Shown: one piece after another, positions 9,965 to 21,598 of the stretch
Position numbering within the stretch: the stretch's first letter is position 1
How the letters are laid out: the number at the start of each line of letters is the position of its first letter
Assembly: GCA_036426205.1 (NCBI GenBank)
Contig: CM071571.1
Location: 116,462,502-116,526,501 of the forward strand
DNA length: 64,000 nucleotides
Direction of reading: 5' to 3'
DNA from: Ascaphus truei
Lineage: Eukaryota > Chordata > Amphibia > Anura > Ascaphidae
Position numbers and translations under genes: made by a program
The notes under the pieces: model-generated
Told to the model about the DNA's origin: nothing
The model's database searches: none
Seen by the model: the letters and a program-made list of their open reading frames with translations, nothing else

Positions 9965-10655
9965 AGTCCGAGTCGGGGCAGGAGAGGTACGGATGGTAGA
10001 GGGTGCTGTTCGCCAAGTCCGGGGTTAGAGAGAGGGACGTAATCGTTTACCGTTTGGCGGGTTCGGGGTGCCAGAAGTGCGGAGAGTCGTATTGCCGTAT
10101 GCCAAGTTCGGGATGCCAGAGGTGCGGATAGTCGTAGAGGAAGCCGGTTCGGTACACGAGGAAGACTGCAAAACAAGACAGGACAAGACAGGACTAGGGA
10201 GGCAGAGAGTGATGAGAACAACTGGTTCTATGCTCAGCCGATGAGTTAATGAAGCTGCAGGGTATATATAGGCAAGAGGGTCCAATGGCAGAGTAGCAAG
10301 GTGGGGGGGTGTGAATGGGCCAGGCTGAGACAGGGATAGGTCCAGAGGAGCTCCTGGAGGAGGGACTAGAGGAAATGAACATTTGATTGCAGCATTAAAA
10401 AGAGGAGATGTGCCTTTAAGAGGCTGGAGCGCCTCCGTGTGGCCGCGCCTCCGTGTGGCTGCACCTGCGGGCGCGTGACCGGGCACACGCCCAGACCCGG
10501 CACCAAAAGGGGAGCGCTGACGTGCGCGCGCGCGCCTGGGCAAGATGGCGATCGGCGTCCTGAAGGAAGAATCACTGCGAGTCGCGGGAGAGCCCGGCGG
10601 AACCGCGGGTAAGTGGGGAGCACACCGAGGGCGGCGTGACTCCCCGGTCATTACA
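9965..10655 (-). repeat. LTR-like repeat, copy 1
   Basis: This segment is repeated as a direct copy at 10,898-11,596. On the minus strand it begins TGTAATGACC and carries a CpG-rich upstream part with GGGCGTG- and CACACGGAGG-like words. A TATATATA box (10,263-10,270) and a leader rich in CCGAAC and CTCCGCACCTC words follow. TG start, TATA box and leader are the layout of an LTR promoter. No target duplication was found. Confidence 0.6.
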
Positions 10656-10897
10656 GCCAATCACTGCTCAGCCACGACGCGGCAATAGCCCCCCCGCTCG
10701 CGCGTAAAAAATATGCCGGACATCCCAGCGCTCATGTTCGGAGAGTTGGTGACGTCACCGCTATCAAGCATGAACTCTGGTCAATGGCACAGAGGACGCA
10801 GCCTAAATCATGCTGTATGTTTAGGCAGGTTGAAAACAGAAAAATAGATACTGTACTCTAAGTTAATACCTAAAAACAACCAATAGGTGGCATAACA
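10656..10897. other. Spacer between the two LTR-like copies
   Basis: This is 242 bp with no retroviral gene. If the two repeats were a single element's LTRs the interior would be almost fully deleted. The spacer shows no convincing primer-binding site next to the upstream (minus-strand) copy. Confidence 0.4.
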
Positions 10898-11596
10898 AGT
10901 CCGGATCGGGGCAGGAGAGGTACGGATGGTAGAGGGTGCTGTTTGCCAAGTCCGGGGTTAGAGAGAGGGACGTTGTCGTTTACCGTTTGCCGAGATCGGG
11001 ATGCCAGAGGTGCGGAGAGTCGTGTTGCCGTATGCCGAGTTCGGGATGCCAGAGGTGCGGGTAGACGTAGCAGAAGCCGGTTCGGTACACGAGGAAGACT
11101 GCAAAACAAGATAGGACAAGACAGGACTAGGGAGGCAGAGAGTGATGAGTACAACTGGTTCTATGCTCAGCCGACGAGTTAATGAAGCTGCAGGGTATAT
11201 ATAGGCAAGAGGGTCCAATGGCAGAGTAGCAAGGTGGGGGGTTGTGAATGGGCCAGGCTGAGACAGGGATAGGTCTAGATGAGTTCCTGGAGGAGGAGCT
11301 ATAGATCCTAGAAGAATTGGTGTATTGAATTGCAGCATTGGAAAAGGGTACTGTGCCTTTAAGAGGCTGGTGCGCCTCTGTGTGGCCGCGCCTCCGTGTG
11401 GCTGCGCCCGTGGATGCGTGCGCGGGCACACGCCCTGGACCGAGGGCAGAAGAAGGGAACTGACGTGCGCGCGCGCACAGGGGAAACGGAGCTCGGCGTC
11501 TTAGAGGAGGAATCCGTGTGAGCCGCGGGAGACCCTGGCAGGGCTGCAGGTGAGTGAGGAGCACGCCGCAAGCGGCGTGACTCCTGAATCCTTACA
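10898..11596 (-). repeat. LTR-like repeat, copy 2
   Basis: This is a direct repeat of 9,965-10,655, starting TGTAAGGATT on the minus strand, with the same TATATATA box (about 11,195-11,202) and leader. The copies differ by many substitutions, so they are probably separate old insertions or a tandem duplication rather than a recent LTR pair. Confidence 0.6.
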
Positions 11597-12480
11597 ACCA
11601 GTTTCTGGTATTTTGTTGTCAATTACATATTTAATATTTTTGTTTTATCTTGGTGTGCAACAATCCCCTATAAATTTCTATATAGGAGCTACAGCAATAC
11701 AAAATAAGGCATGGCTTCAAATCCTGACATCATGCATTATCAAAAGAAAAGACAGGAAACACTTACCTTGTGTGTGGTTGGCCTGATGCCTCGGGCATTG
11801 CACTGGGGGGGGGGAGGTGGCGCAGCCTGTACCTGTGTTTGCCGGTAGCTGGGCCCAGAGGGGGCAGTGAGTTTGATTATCTACTTCGTTAGGCACGTGG
11901 GGGAGCTGCAACCTGCTGTTCCGGGAGGCAGCAGAGGAAGAACCTGCTCCAAACAGCCCGCGGTGGACAGGGTAGAATGCTGGGAAGGTAGGACAGAGGG
12001 GGGGGGCGGTTTGGTTGCCTGCACGGTTAGGGACCGGTGGAGGGGGGGTGTTGTTTATGGAGGGTACCGTGGTATGGCACGTGGTGGGTCCCGCAACCGG
12101 TAGGCTGCTGGTAGGCTCAGTTAGGGCTGGTGGGGGAAACTCAGTCAGTGACACAACACACACAGGGACACAACACACAACACTACACACTGTACACACA
12201 CAACAGTAAAGGGTAATACAGATACAAAAATTACAGTACAATTAAGCAGTGCTTGACAAACCAACCAAAAATCTACTCGCCGAACCAAAAAATCTACTCG
12301 CCACCTAGCCCCGCCCCAAGCCCCACCCTTTAAAAAATAAAATGGAGAGGCGCATGCACGAGGACTAGGTGCATGGAAGCCTAGAGTGTGAGCTCCGCAC
12401 CCCTCGACGACTAATTAAACACTCAAATACGTAAATCTCACTCAAAACCACGCAAAATACAGAGATTGCAGCAGGGTAAG
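11597..12480. other. Repeat-like DNA before the L1 element
   Basis: 12,150-12,210 is CA-rich. At 12,246 the sequence CAGTGCTTGACAAAC resembles a hAT terminal repeat and is followed by two copies of an AATCTACTCGCC word, but no partner end was found. No gene is supported; the open frames on both strands (for example 11,717-12,241 minus) are composition artefacts. Confidence 0.35.
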
Positions 12481-12488
12481 CACTCGCA

Positions 12489-13160
12489 ATGCCAACTAAA
12501 CCAAAATTAGGCCGTGCATCCACGGTACTCACCAAATACTTCAATAAACCTGATGCGGCCCGCAAAGATGGAACGGGATCCCCGACGCCACCCACAGGCT
12601 CAGACTCCGAGGAAGATCAGGCACCGGAGGACTGCACGGCCCCAAAAGATACAGAATCGATCACCCGCAGAGTGATGCGAGAATTCTGCAACGAAATGAA
12701 AACATATATGCACAACGAACTTGCAGAGCTGCGACGCGATATTAACAACATTGGCGCCAGAACGGACGAAATGGAGACAAATATAGATTCCACAATAAAA
12801 GCTGTGCACAGACAAGATAAAACCTCGGCCAATCTCCAGGAGCAAATAAACGAGATAGCCAGTAGGCAAGAGGACGCCGAGAATAGAGACCGTCGTAATA
12901 ACATAAGGATACGAGGTGTCCCTGAAGAGATTGCAGACCACGAGGAGTTTGTCACAAAATGGCTGACCAGCCTCTTCCCTGACAAATCTGAAGCAGAGCT
13001 ACACTTGGACAGGTGCCATAGAGCCCTGAGGTCTAAGCCGCAGCCTAATGATCCCCCAAGAGACATTATTACCCGCCTTCATTATTTTCGAATAAAGGAA
13101 TCGGTTTGCCAAATCGCCAGAGCAGCAGGCACAGTAGAATCTAGGGAATTAAAATGTTAA
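12489..13160 (+). pseudogene. LINE ORF1 (L1 ORF1p-like), main frame
   Basis: ORF1p binds element RNA as a trimer and chaperones it into the ribonucleoprotein used for retrotransposition. The 223-residue frame has a basic start, then an acidic, low-complexity stretch (about residues 30-55). A long coiled-coil-like segment follows (about 60-140). The RRM follows, marked by NRDRRNNIRIRGVPEEI (about 133-149) and LHLDRCHRALRSKP. The frame ends at a stop at 13,158. Homology continues in another frame to about 13,350 (see next entry), so the true protein was longer and this copy is frameshifted. Confidence 0.85.
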
Positions 13161-13480
13161 TATTCCAGGATCTGGCCCCCACTACCCTGGCAAAGTGAAG
13201 GACCCTACTGCCTATAACCAGGATGCTGAGAGACAAGGGGGTACGTTATCGTTGGATTTTCCCCTTCGGTCTTATGGTCCTTCGGAATGGTGCTGCCGTT
13301 ACCCTGTGATCGATTGAAGAAAAGGGCCAATTTCTGAAAAAATTGGGCCTACGGGGTGAAAACACTGACCTGGAGGGAGCTGCTGCGTCCACGTCCTCCC
13401 CTGAGCCGAGCTGGAGCAAGGTGACGACTTCGGCGCGAAAATCCCAAGAAAAAACACACAATTGATACCAATTAAGGATC
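13161..13480 (+). pseudogene. ORF1 C-terminal domain, frameshifted continuation
   Basis: Downstream of the ORF1 stop, another frame reads FQDLAPTTLAK, then ITRMLRDKGVRYRWIFPFGL, which is the pattern of the ORF1p C-terminal domain (YRW-FPF). A few stops and shifts follow. This shows that the stop at 13,158 is a lesion and not the natural end. Confidence 0.65.
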
Positions 13481-14729
13481 AATTAAGGCTTAAAAGGGCA
13501 ATACCAGTAGACTGTCCATTTGTTCGCAAAATGGTGGAATAAAGTTGGTCAATTCAATCTGACATCCAGACGTGGTGGCCATCTTGGTACACCCAACCGG
13601 ACTTCCTGGTACCAGCTATAAGCCGTTTAGACTTACCCCAGGAGGCAGGAGAATCGACAGACAGCACAACGAGGAAGAGGCACAATACCATCCCCTCATC
13701 CCCCTCATCTAACAACCGAGAATCTGCTGGAGGATCGACGAAAAGCTGAGTTGCAGACCTAGACCCAACAGGACAGATACCTCTACATAGAGTTATGGTC
13801 ACTTAGAAAATAAAATATTGCAAAGGAATACAGGCCACCCAACTCAGGACTATAATGTGAATGTAGCAGTTGTATATAGATCCCTATTTTGTCAGGGTAA
13901 TAAAAGGTAGGGGTTGAGGATAATACAGATCTATGCCTCGTAGTCAAATTTATTAAGATATATAAATAATGAGGGAAGACACATAGGGGAGATCATGCCC
14001 CAACGTTAATGCCAATTCTAATTCTTAATATAAGGCTATGGGGTAATAACGGTATGTAAAAACAAACGGATGCCAGGACACATAGATCTAGCCATGTAAC
14101 CGGGATGATCAGAGCTGACCAGGACAGTCTACAACAAGAGATGTACCTGTTATAGGGACACATTCTGCCATATATATAGCCTTAGTTATGTTATGTTAGT
14201 AAAGTTAACCACGTTGGTTCCAAAATAGTCTTACCCACCTAATGAGTTTTTAATAGTGATGTTGCTATTTCTCTGTGAATGTTCTACGAGTGTTATTTAA
14301 CGTTTTTAAATTAAGCAAAGTCGAGGGAGGCCAGCTCCCATCCCCGGCCCTTGCTATGTTGCCGAAAGAGAATGTCCTGGATAGAAACAGGACACTCAAC
14401 AAAGTCCTTTGTGGTGAAAAAGACAGGTCCTACCCGGTCACCCTTGCGCCAGACATGGGCGTATGGGCTGCAAACTTTCACCCAAAGGCAAGAGATCCGA
14501 CGGGGACGTTGATCCCAAAAGGATCTCCCAAGTTTTTGTATTTTGTGTCTTACCTTGTGTTTTCTTTCCCTACCCCTCCCTATCCCAGTTGGCCACGTGA
14601 CTCACAATACTTCAAAGGACACCCCAGCCGTCCATCTCCAAATCGGTGGGTCGAAGAGAAGGTAATACATAAACACCCACCCCTCACACTCAAAGATATG
14701 GTTAGGACAGTTCAGACAGAGATATTAAA
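13481..14729 (+). other. Inter-ORF spacer of the LINE
   Basis: About 1.25 kb separates ORF1 from ORF2. A 154-codon open frame (14,275-14,739) overlaps the ORF2 start by a few bases, but it shows no recognisable domain and is probably spacer. No other gene is supported. Confidence 0.5.
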
Positions 14730-15503
14730 ATGGGCCTGATAATCCTATCACATAACGTAAAGGAACTAAACAGCCCAGGGAAACGTCGCATTGCTTTTGC
14801 TGACTATCAACGTAAACAAGCAGATATTGTACTCTTACAGGAGACTCATTTTAGCTCGACTAGCGCCCCAAAATTCTTAGACAAAAGATTCCACCAATTC
14901 TATCTCTCATCATCCACAAAAAAGACAAAGGGTGTAGCAATTATATTCCATAATAAATGTCCATTTAAAGCAGATAAAATATTCAGAGACACAGAAGGTA
15001 GATACATAATCTTAATCGGCTCGATAAATGGACAGATTCTTACAATAGCATCCATATATGCACCGGGAGATATTGAACCTAAATTCTTCACTTTAGTATT
15101 TAATAAATTGAGCAAAGTCGCTAAAGGTCCACTAATAGTAGCAGGAGACTTTAATACAACCCTCAATCCCAAGCTAGACAGATCGGGCTCACAGCTTCGC
15201 AACACGAAAACCGCCTCCCGCACACTCCGCTCGGGCCTAAAAGAGAACAGTCTCCTAGATATATGGCGGGAACAACATCCCCATGAAAGAGATTATACCT
15301 TTTACTCGCACCCTCATTCTTCCTATAGCAGAATTGATTACTTCTTTGTTTCTAGTAGACTGGTCCCGAAGATCTCCCATACTGGGATCCATGATATTTC
15401 ATGGTCAGATCATGCGCCTATAGAGCTAAGGTGCTCCCAGCTAACCCTAGACAGACCTAGAGCAAATTGGAAACTAAATGAATCCCTATTAAAAAAACCC
15501 TGA
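14730..15503 (+). pseudogene. LINE ORF2, apurinic-endonuclease-like domain
   Basis: This is the nuclease that nicks target DNA to prime reverse transcription. The frame starts MGLIILSHNVKELNSPGKRR, then shows ADIVLLQETHF with the metal-binding Glu, IASIYAP, VAGDFNTTLNP with the catalytic Asp and Asn, SRIDYFFVS, and SWSDHAPIEL with the Ser-Asp-His triad. All the expected catalytic motifs are present. The frame is closed by a stop at 15,501, after which the connector to RT is disrupted. Confidence 0.9.
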
Positions 15504-15790
15504 GACAGCCCAGGTAATAGCCGAGGAAATTGATCAGTTCTTCATCCTAAACAAGGGATCTGTTACTCCAGCCTCTCACTGTGGGAAGCCCACAAGGCAA
15601 CGCTAAGGGGCGTTTTAATTAGTATCGCCTCAAGACGGAAAAAAGAACGAGAGGCAAAGATTAAGCTCCTACAATCCAAATTAAAAAACCTCTCGGACTC
15701 CCACAAACAGTCTAACGACCCGGGCTTACTCAAACCAATTAAAGACGCCAAAATTGAACTTAACTTACTTTTGACTTCACAGGCCTTTAC
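15504..15790 (+). pseudogene. ORF2 connector, frameshifted, with junction of apparent deletion
   Basis: One frame reads EEIDQFFILNKGSVTPA and another a basic helical stretch (ASRRKKEREAKIKLLQSKLK). These belong to the linker between endonuclease and RT. At about 15,783 the sequence jumps to YYKKFSESLAPYLL, which belongs well inside the RT domain. The N-terminal RT fingers expected in between are missing. Confidence 0.7.
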
Positions 15791-16192
15791 TATAAGAAAT
15801 TTAGCGAATCCTTGGCCCCGTACCTGCTTACCATGTTTAATGCGGTGTTAGCAGGAGATCCATTCCCTGAAAACATGCTCCAAGCGTCAATCTCTATAAT
15901 TCACAAACCTGGCAAAGACCCATTAGATTGTAAAAGTTACAGACCCATCTCGCTTATCAACACGGACATAAAGATCTACGCTAAATTGATTGCCAATAGA
16001 TTAAGTCAGATCCTACCTAGACTAATACACCCAGATCAAGTCGGTTTTATTAAAGATAGACAAGCGGGAGACAACATCCGACGAATCATTGATCTGTTAG
16101 AAATAGCCAATTCACAAAAAGTACAAATTATGGTAATAAGTCTAGATGCAGAAAAAGCTTTCGATAGGATCGACTGGGCATACAGTACCTAA
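15787..16192 (+). pseudogene. LINE ORF2, reverse transcriptase, first part
   Basis: The frame reads FPENMLQASISIIHKPGKDP, then KSYRPISLINTDIKIYAKL (RT motif 1-2 region), IHPDQVGFIKDRQAGDNIRR, and VISLDAEKAFDRIDW, the motif A block with the first catalytic Asp. A frameshift near 16,183 ends the frame in a stop at 16,190. Confidence 0.88.
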
Positions 16193-18153
16193 GGACCACA
16201 CTTGGAGCATTCGGTTTCGAGAATAAATTAATACACGCTATCATGGCGCTGTACGCAGGGCCAACAGCCAAAGTCATACACCAAGGATTTCCTTCAGAGC
16301 TATTTAAGATTAAGAGTGGGACGAGACAGGGCTGCCCCCTCTCGCCCCTACTCTTTGCCATGTGCATGGAGCCGTTAGCAGCCAAAGTTAGGGACAATCC
16401 TGATATTTCGGGACTCCAAATCGACAACCAATCACATAAAATAGCATTATACGCGGACGACGTCCTGCTGGTTCTGTCGAGGGCACTTACCTCTCTCCCT
16501 AACCTCTTCAGCCTATTAGACCAATTTAATAAAATATCCGGGTTTAAAATAAACCAGACAAAATCCGAGGCCCTAAATGTAACTATACAAAAATCAGACG
16601 AAAAATTAATCTCCCTAAATTTTAACTTTCGCTGGCAACGCACAGCAATCAAATATCTAGGAGTATTAATCACAGACAACTACCGATCACTATATAAAGC
16701 AAACTACCCTAAACTAATCAAAATAATGAAGGAGGATATAAGGCGCTGGGCGAAATTCAAGATCTCATGGATCGGCAAAATATCTAGCGTAAAAATGAAT
16801 CTCCTCCCGCGCATCTTATACTTGTTCCAAACCCTCCCGGTACCACTGAATCTGAAAGATATTAGCGAGTTACAGGCCTCCATCCTTAACTTCATTTGGG
16901 GGGGCAAAAAAGCCCGAGTTAAAAAGCAGACCCTACTGAAACAACCAACAGAGGGAGGCCTAGCAGTACCTTGCCTGTTATCCTACTATCAAGCGGCCCA
17001 ATTATGCCAACTCTCCCAATGGCAGATACACCCAGAACTGAAAAGATGGGTTGCATTGGAGAATACAGCTTGCTCCCCACTGGAGCTAAGCAACTTATTA
17101 TGGACCCCAAAAATAGCAAGGAAAAATGCTATACACCCACCGCTATCCTCAATGACCAATTCCCTAGCAATCTGGGATGCCACTAAATTCAAATGTGGAC
17201 TTACAACTAAAAATACCTTAATGACACCCCTATGGGGGAACCCTCATTTTGCTCCAGGGATGATTAGCTCAAATTTTCAAATCTGGAAACACAATAATAT
17301 AACAAGATTAAAGGATCTGGAGGACGACAACAAAATTATAACATTTGAACAAATTAGAGAGGATAAAAATATCCCACACTCAGAATTCTATAGATACCTC
17401 CAGGTTAGAGCCTTTTACAACAACTCTAAACCACATCCACCGTTGACAACATTCGAAAAGCTCTGTCTCAGAAAGACAAATACAAAAGGACTTACATCGC
17501 AGTTGTACAGAGAAGTGATCGGTTCTAGCGTTAAAGTAACACACAAACTAGGCTATATGTTAAACTGGGAAGCAGACTTAGGAGAGAACATAGATATGGA
17601 CGACTGGACCCAAATCGCAACCTCTGCGGCAAAAAGCTCGATTTGCACAACATTAAAGGAGAACGCATATAAAGTCCTTATGAGGTGGTATCTCACCCCG
17701 CTTAGATTATCTAAATTTGTAAAGGGAAGCTCCCCATTGTGCCCTGGACAATGTGGAGAACCCGCAGATCTGTTGCATATGCTGTGGTCTTGCCCCCGGT
17801 TAACCCCGTTGTGGGAAAAGATCAAAGATTGGCGGCAAAGGATACTAGACATAGAAATTCCATTTGATCCCGGACTCTTCTTATTAGGCAGAGCAATTCG
17901 GAGTATCACAAAAACAGAACTCAAACTAATAGCTCATTTTGCTACAGCCGTAAGGTGCGAGATTGTAGCATTATGGAAACAGAGTGAAATTCCTATAATC
18001 CCCAAGATTCGGAACAGAATTTGGTTTGTATGCCAGATGGAAAAATTAACGAGTTTAGTTAATGACACTGGCGAAAATTTCCTAAAAGTCTGGACTCCTT
18101 GGCTGGAACAGACAGACATCCCAGGGGTGGAAAGATCCACAATACTGCTTTAA
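16193..18153 (+). pseudogene. LINE ORF2, reverse transcriptase core and C-terminal domain
   Basis: After the shift the protein resumes with TTLGAFGFENKLIHAIMALY and runs as one long open frame. It contains SGTRQGCPLSPLLFAMCMEP (motif B) and ALYADDVLLVL, the Tyr-Ala-Asp-Asp catalytic centre at about 16,447-16,476. INQTKSEAL and YLGVLI (motifs D and E) follow, then a long C-terminal region with a Cys/His cluster near CPGQCGEPADLLHMLWSCP. The frame ends at 18,151. Codon integrity over 640 residues suggests a moderately young copy damaged at a few sites. Confidence 0.92.
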
Positions 18154-18573
18154 TAATCAGTAGATGCGTTCTCCTATAATGCGGTTGCTAACGAAAGTCC
18201 ACAGTCTGGAGGGCTGTTAGAGATTACTATTCAATATATTAGCAATACACTACTCTCGATCTCCACCAACGCGGATTGACAAATTCAGGAACCACAGATT
18301 TGGCAGGAGTTCATGGCCCCCTCTTCCCTCCCCCACCCCTCCCTGGCTTCCCCCTACCCCCTCTCCATTGTCTTATATTATTTAATATATACTATGTAAT
18401 ACTTGTTGTATATCTTTTTGTTTATATCACCCTGTTAAACTTTGATTAATGTTTGCATTCTGCTAAGATGCACATATGTTATTGATATTGCATGACGCAG
18501 TACGCAGTATAAGCTGTATCTTGGCTGTGCCTTCAAAAATAATAAAAATTACAAGTTAAAAAAAAAAAAAAAA
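18154..18573 (+). other. 3' untranslated region and A tract of the LINE
   Basis: A pyrimidine-rich stretch (18,315-18,375) and an AT-rich tail end in AATAATAAAAATTAC and a run of A residues. This is a polyadenylated LINE terminus. Confidence 0.7.
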
Positions 18574-18626
18574 TGGAATAAATTCCTAGTAAGAACTAAT
18601 AACAAGGTTTGTTTTTTTCACAACAG

Positions 18627-19556
18627 TGTAACCCTTATCCCCCCCCCCCCCTAGACTCATCTGACATATCTAGGGTGTGTGAGGGCGGATTACATGTACT
18701 GAGTGGTGCGTACCTGCGTGGAACAGGAGGGCCTGAGTCTCCCGCGGTGGTGTGGGGGATCACAGGACCAGGCTTCTGGGGTAGTAGCCTCCATGCTTTC
18801 AGTGGTGGTGCAGCGCCTCCATCCTCTATTCCTTCCCAGGGTATGGGGTAGGACCTGTATAGAAGAGTGACCCCTAATCCCAGGGTGGATGCTCCAGAAT
18901 CACACAACAGTCTTTGATAAAAAGGTAATGTCTCTCTTTATTGGTCCGAGCCGCGCTCGGCAGTAGTGGCGACAAGCAGCCACAACAACAACAGCAATGT
19001 CCCTCTTTTCACACGACCCTCCAATCTGTACAGGCCTTTCCGCCTCTCCTTCCCTCCAAGGGTACTTTCCGACAGGATGGACTGGGCTGGAGCTTCAATA
19101 CCCCACTGCCCACCTCAGAGGGTTTCCTCTGGGTGGGGGATGGATTCTCCCCATCACCCCATCATCGGGTGAGGGGCATTGGTCCACCTGAACTCGGCTC
19201 GTTATCCAAGGGTCATAGGCCAGAGTTCTCTCTCTTGCTGCTCCCAGGTCGGAGCTAGGTATATTCCTCTCACTCCCAGGACAGACTCCAGAGTCCACTC
19301 CCTCGTAGACTCCAGAATAGACAGACAGTCACTTACAGGAATGGGCTGCTAAATAGGCTTAGCCCCACCCATCATGACGTCAGCAGTACCTCCCCTCTGT
19401 CTCATGCCTGCAGCAGAGTCAGGGGCCTGCATCTATCACTCAGGGCAGGGCTTGAAGGGGGGAAAGCCCATGATCACTACTGGTGCCTGCCCTTAACAAG
19501 ACTTACCACAGTATGAGGAAGATATGTATAGCCGGTGCTATTTACAGGGGGCTACA
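18627..19556 (-). repeat. Solo LTR (Ty3/gypsy-type), 930 bp
   Basis: The repeat runs TGTAACCC...GGGGGCTACA and is flanked by a 4-bp duplication ACAG (18,623-18,626 and 19,557-19,560). On the minus strand an AATAAA signal lies at about 18,939-18,944, and TATTTAG at about 19,350 could be the TATA element, so transcription would run leftward. No internal genes adjoin it, so it is a solo LTR. Related ends occur at 34,614 and 59,717. Confidence 0.8.
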
Positions 19557-19560
19557 ACAG

Positions 19561-21136
19561 TTTATTTATTTTATTACATTTATACTTTACTATAATTAGT
19601 AAAATATATAAATATGTTCGTAGTATAATGAACAATTTATTTTGTCCCTTAACTCTGTAAAGTGCTGTGTACATTGGTGGAACTATCTAAATAAACATAC
19701 ACATACATATAAAATTGTCAGAGGTTCAGCGATACATTTTAATGCAATTTGTGTCAGAACCCTCTGGCAATGAAGGAGTTATGATGAAACTATTATATCC
19801 AAGGGGTAGAAATGCCCTTAGCAGAGTTCAAGTACTCTGCCCACAGACAAAAACCATGAGTGATTTAAAAATGATTCAGATTCCAAGATGGATTTTTTTT
19901 TCTCTATCAGTTCAGCCTGTGTTAATTGATATAATGCACTCTCTGTTCTCTGGACAATCCTTGCATTTCACACACGAGCTCAATTAAAACTCCAATAAGC
20001 ACTTGTGTTTTTCTCACGCTATGATTATAGGCCCTTGTTAAATACTTCCGACCAATATACACCCCAAAGCCATTCCATGTGATATTTAACATTACAGCAA
20101 ATGAAAGTAATTACTGCAATTTATCGTAACTCTTTCATTAGAATATGGCAATTTTCCTTTGATTTTTCACTTCATCGTCAGTTCCTTTTTAAGGCAAAAA
20201 CAATCAGTGAAGTTATCCTGCTAGTGGAGATGGGCAAAATTTTCACAGACATTTGAACCCACCATGGATTTGCAAGCTCCTATTCACAGATCAGTCTCAA
20301 AAAGGCAGATACATTCTTTTTCCTATCACTAAAAATCTGCAAAACAGATTCTGATTTTTTTATAATCAGAATCTGTGAACAGGATCCAAATCCGCTAACA
20401 AATTAAAAAAAAAAAAACATTTTGAGAGGAGTACAGATATATAAATAGGGGTACAGCCGAGAGTCTAAGTCATTGTGTTCTTGGATTTGGTTGCTGGTTG
20501 CTCAGTGCTGCTGCTGCGCTGTTACAGGCTAAATATTTCATTAGATAATAACATTATTGACTTAATTAAACTTGTAGCATTTAACTCTGGCTGTGTGGAC
20601 TGACCACTGTATGTCTATAGAGTAAGGGGAATGAACCCCATGCTGTCCGGTGCTCTACAGAGTATATATGGCTGGCTAGGTATGGGTTAATATATTATAA
20701 GCAACCTGAAACGCATATGTATAGAAATAACAATCCCACTGCAATTGTAGTATGTAAATGTCTATGACGTATAATGAAGGAACAGTTGAAGCAGACTGAA
20801 AACCTAGGAGGGGGGCCAGTTATGCAGGAATAAGTATAGAGACAGGGAGAGAAGCCTGGGAAAACTCCCCCCCCTGTGCTCACGAAAACCTAAAACCTGC
20901 TGCCCTTACCCGCCTGGTGTCTATGCTGCTCCTTCGGTGGCGTCCCGGTCTGAGCTCCACAGTGGCTGCACTTTGGTATGACGTCACCGCTGTCGCCGAC
21001 CTGCTTGCTCCGGGGCGAAATCCAGAGACGTGTCACGCTTGCCGGTGATCCTTGCAGCTGCAGAGGGAGACGGCTCCGTGGCTTGCGTCCTGTATAGCAG
21101 GGGATCGCTGGCGTGCTCCGGTCCAGGTGTAGATGG
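19561..21136. other. No gene; one MITE-like segment
   Basis: 19,560-20,220 is AT-rich and unassigned. At about 20,226-20,430 a GGAGATGGGCAAAA start and a perfect hairpin (CAGATTCTGATT / AATCAGAATCTG, about 20,345-20,375) suggest a degenerate relative of the 6,272 hAT MITE. 20,890-21,130 is CpG-rich without a domain. Confidence 0.4.
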
Positions 21137-21492
21137 CAGTAAAAAGGTAAGTAGATGGGCGGTCACTGCAATAAATTTTATATTTAGGTTGCTGCACATC
21201 GCAAGAAGGTGTTTTTAATTCATTTTTTTAATATGTTTTTTGTAGATCATTTAATTTTATCACCTGTCTTTTTGTGTTCTTTTCAGCATATCTTATAGGG
21301 AGGTAAGGTTCTTCCCCACATGAGGCATCAATTTCAATCAGTCATTGAATAAGTGATTTCCACAGTGTTAACATATTTTCCAGCCAATAGTGGAGGGGGA
21401 CTTACCATGTCTTAATAAAGCTGATTTTAATCTTCATCTTTGGCTGAGTTCCTACTTATGTAGTGACCGCCCATCTACTTACCTTTTTACTG
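21137..21492. repeat. Inverted repeat with perfect 31-bp arms
   Basis: The arm at 21,137-21,167 begins CAGTAAAAAGGTAAGTAGAT and continues GGGCGGTCACT. The arm at 21,462-21,492 is its exact reverse complement. The loop is 294 bp of AT-rich DNA. Both arms contain a donor-like AAGGTAAGTAG. It could be a MITE, but no target duplication is visible at either edge. Confidence 0.75.
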
Positions 21493-21598
21493 ACCCCTGT
21501 ATGTGTCCACTCCCTGGGCTGGGGCTTTGCTCAATATGTCGTCTTCCAGGTAAGGGGGGCGCTGGTTGATCACGTGATGGAATATATGAAAAAATAAA

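Larger units (their letters stand above)
12480..18573 (+). mobile_element. L1/Tx1-type LINE, decayed
   Basis: A non-LTR retrotransposon with ORF1, a long inter-ORF spacer, ORF2 (endonuclease, RT, C-terminal domain), a T-rich 3' untranslated region and a terminal A tract (about 18,558-18,573). The order and the Transposase-22-like ORF1 place it in the L1 superfamily; Tx1 versus L1 proper is not settled. It is broken by stops and frameshifts and by an apparent deletion at the start of the RT domain. The 5' limit is not resolved, and I found no matching target duplication for the flank TGGAATAAATTCC. Confidence 0.9.

Noticed and set aside
12246..12320. hAT terminal repeat CAGTGCTTGACAAAC
   Set aside because: No matching right end or 8-bp duplication was found on either side of the LINE.
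14275..14739. 154-codon frame just before LINE ORF2 as a third LINE protein
   Set aside because: No recognisable domain, low-complexity Pro-rich parts, and position in the normal spacer. A few bases of overlap with ORF2 are not enough.
20226..20430. Second copy of the 6,272 hAT MITE
   Set aside because: The start is similar, but the right terminus and target duplication are not recognisable. It is kept only as a remark.
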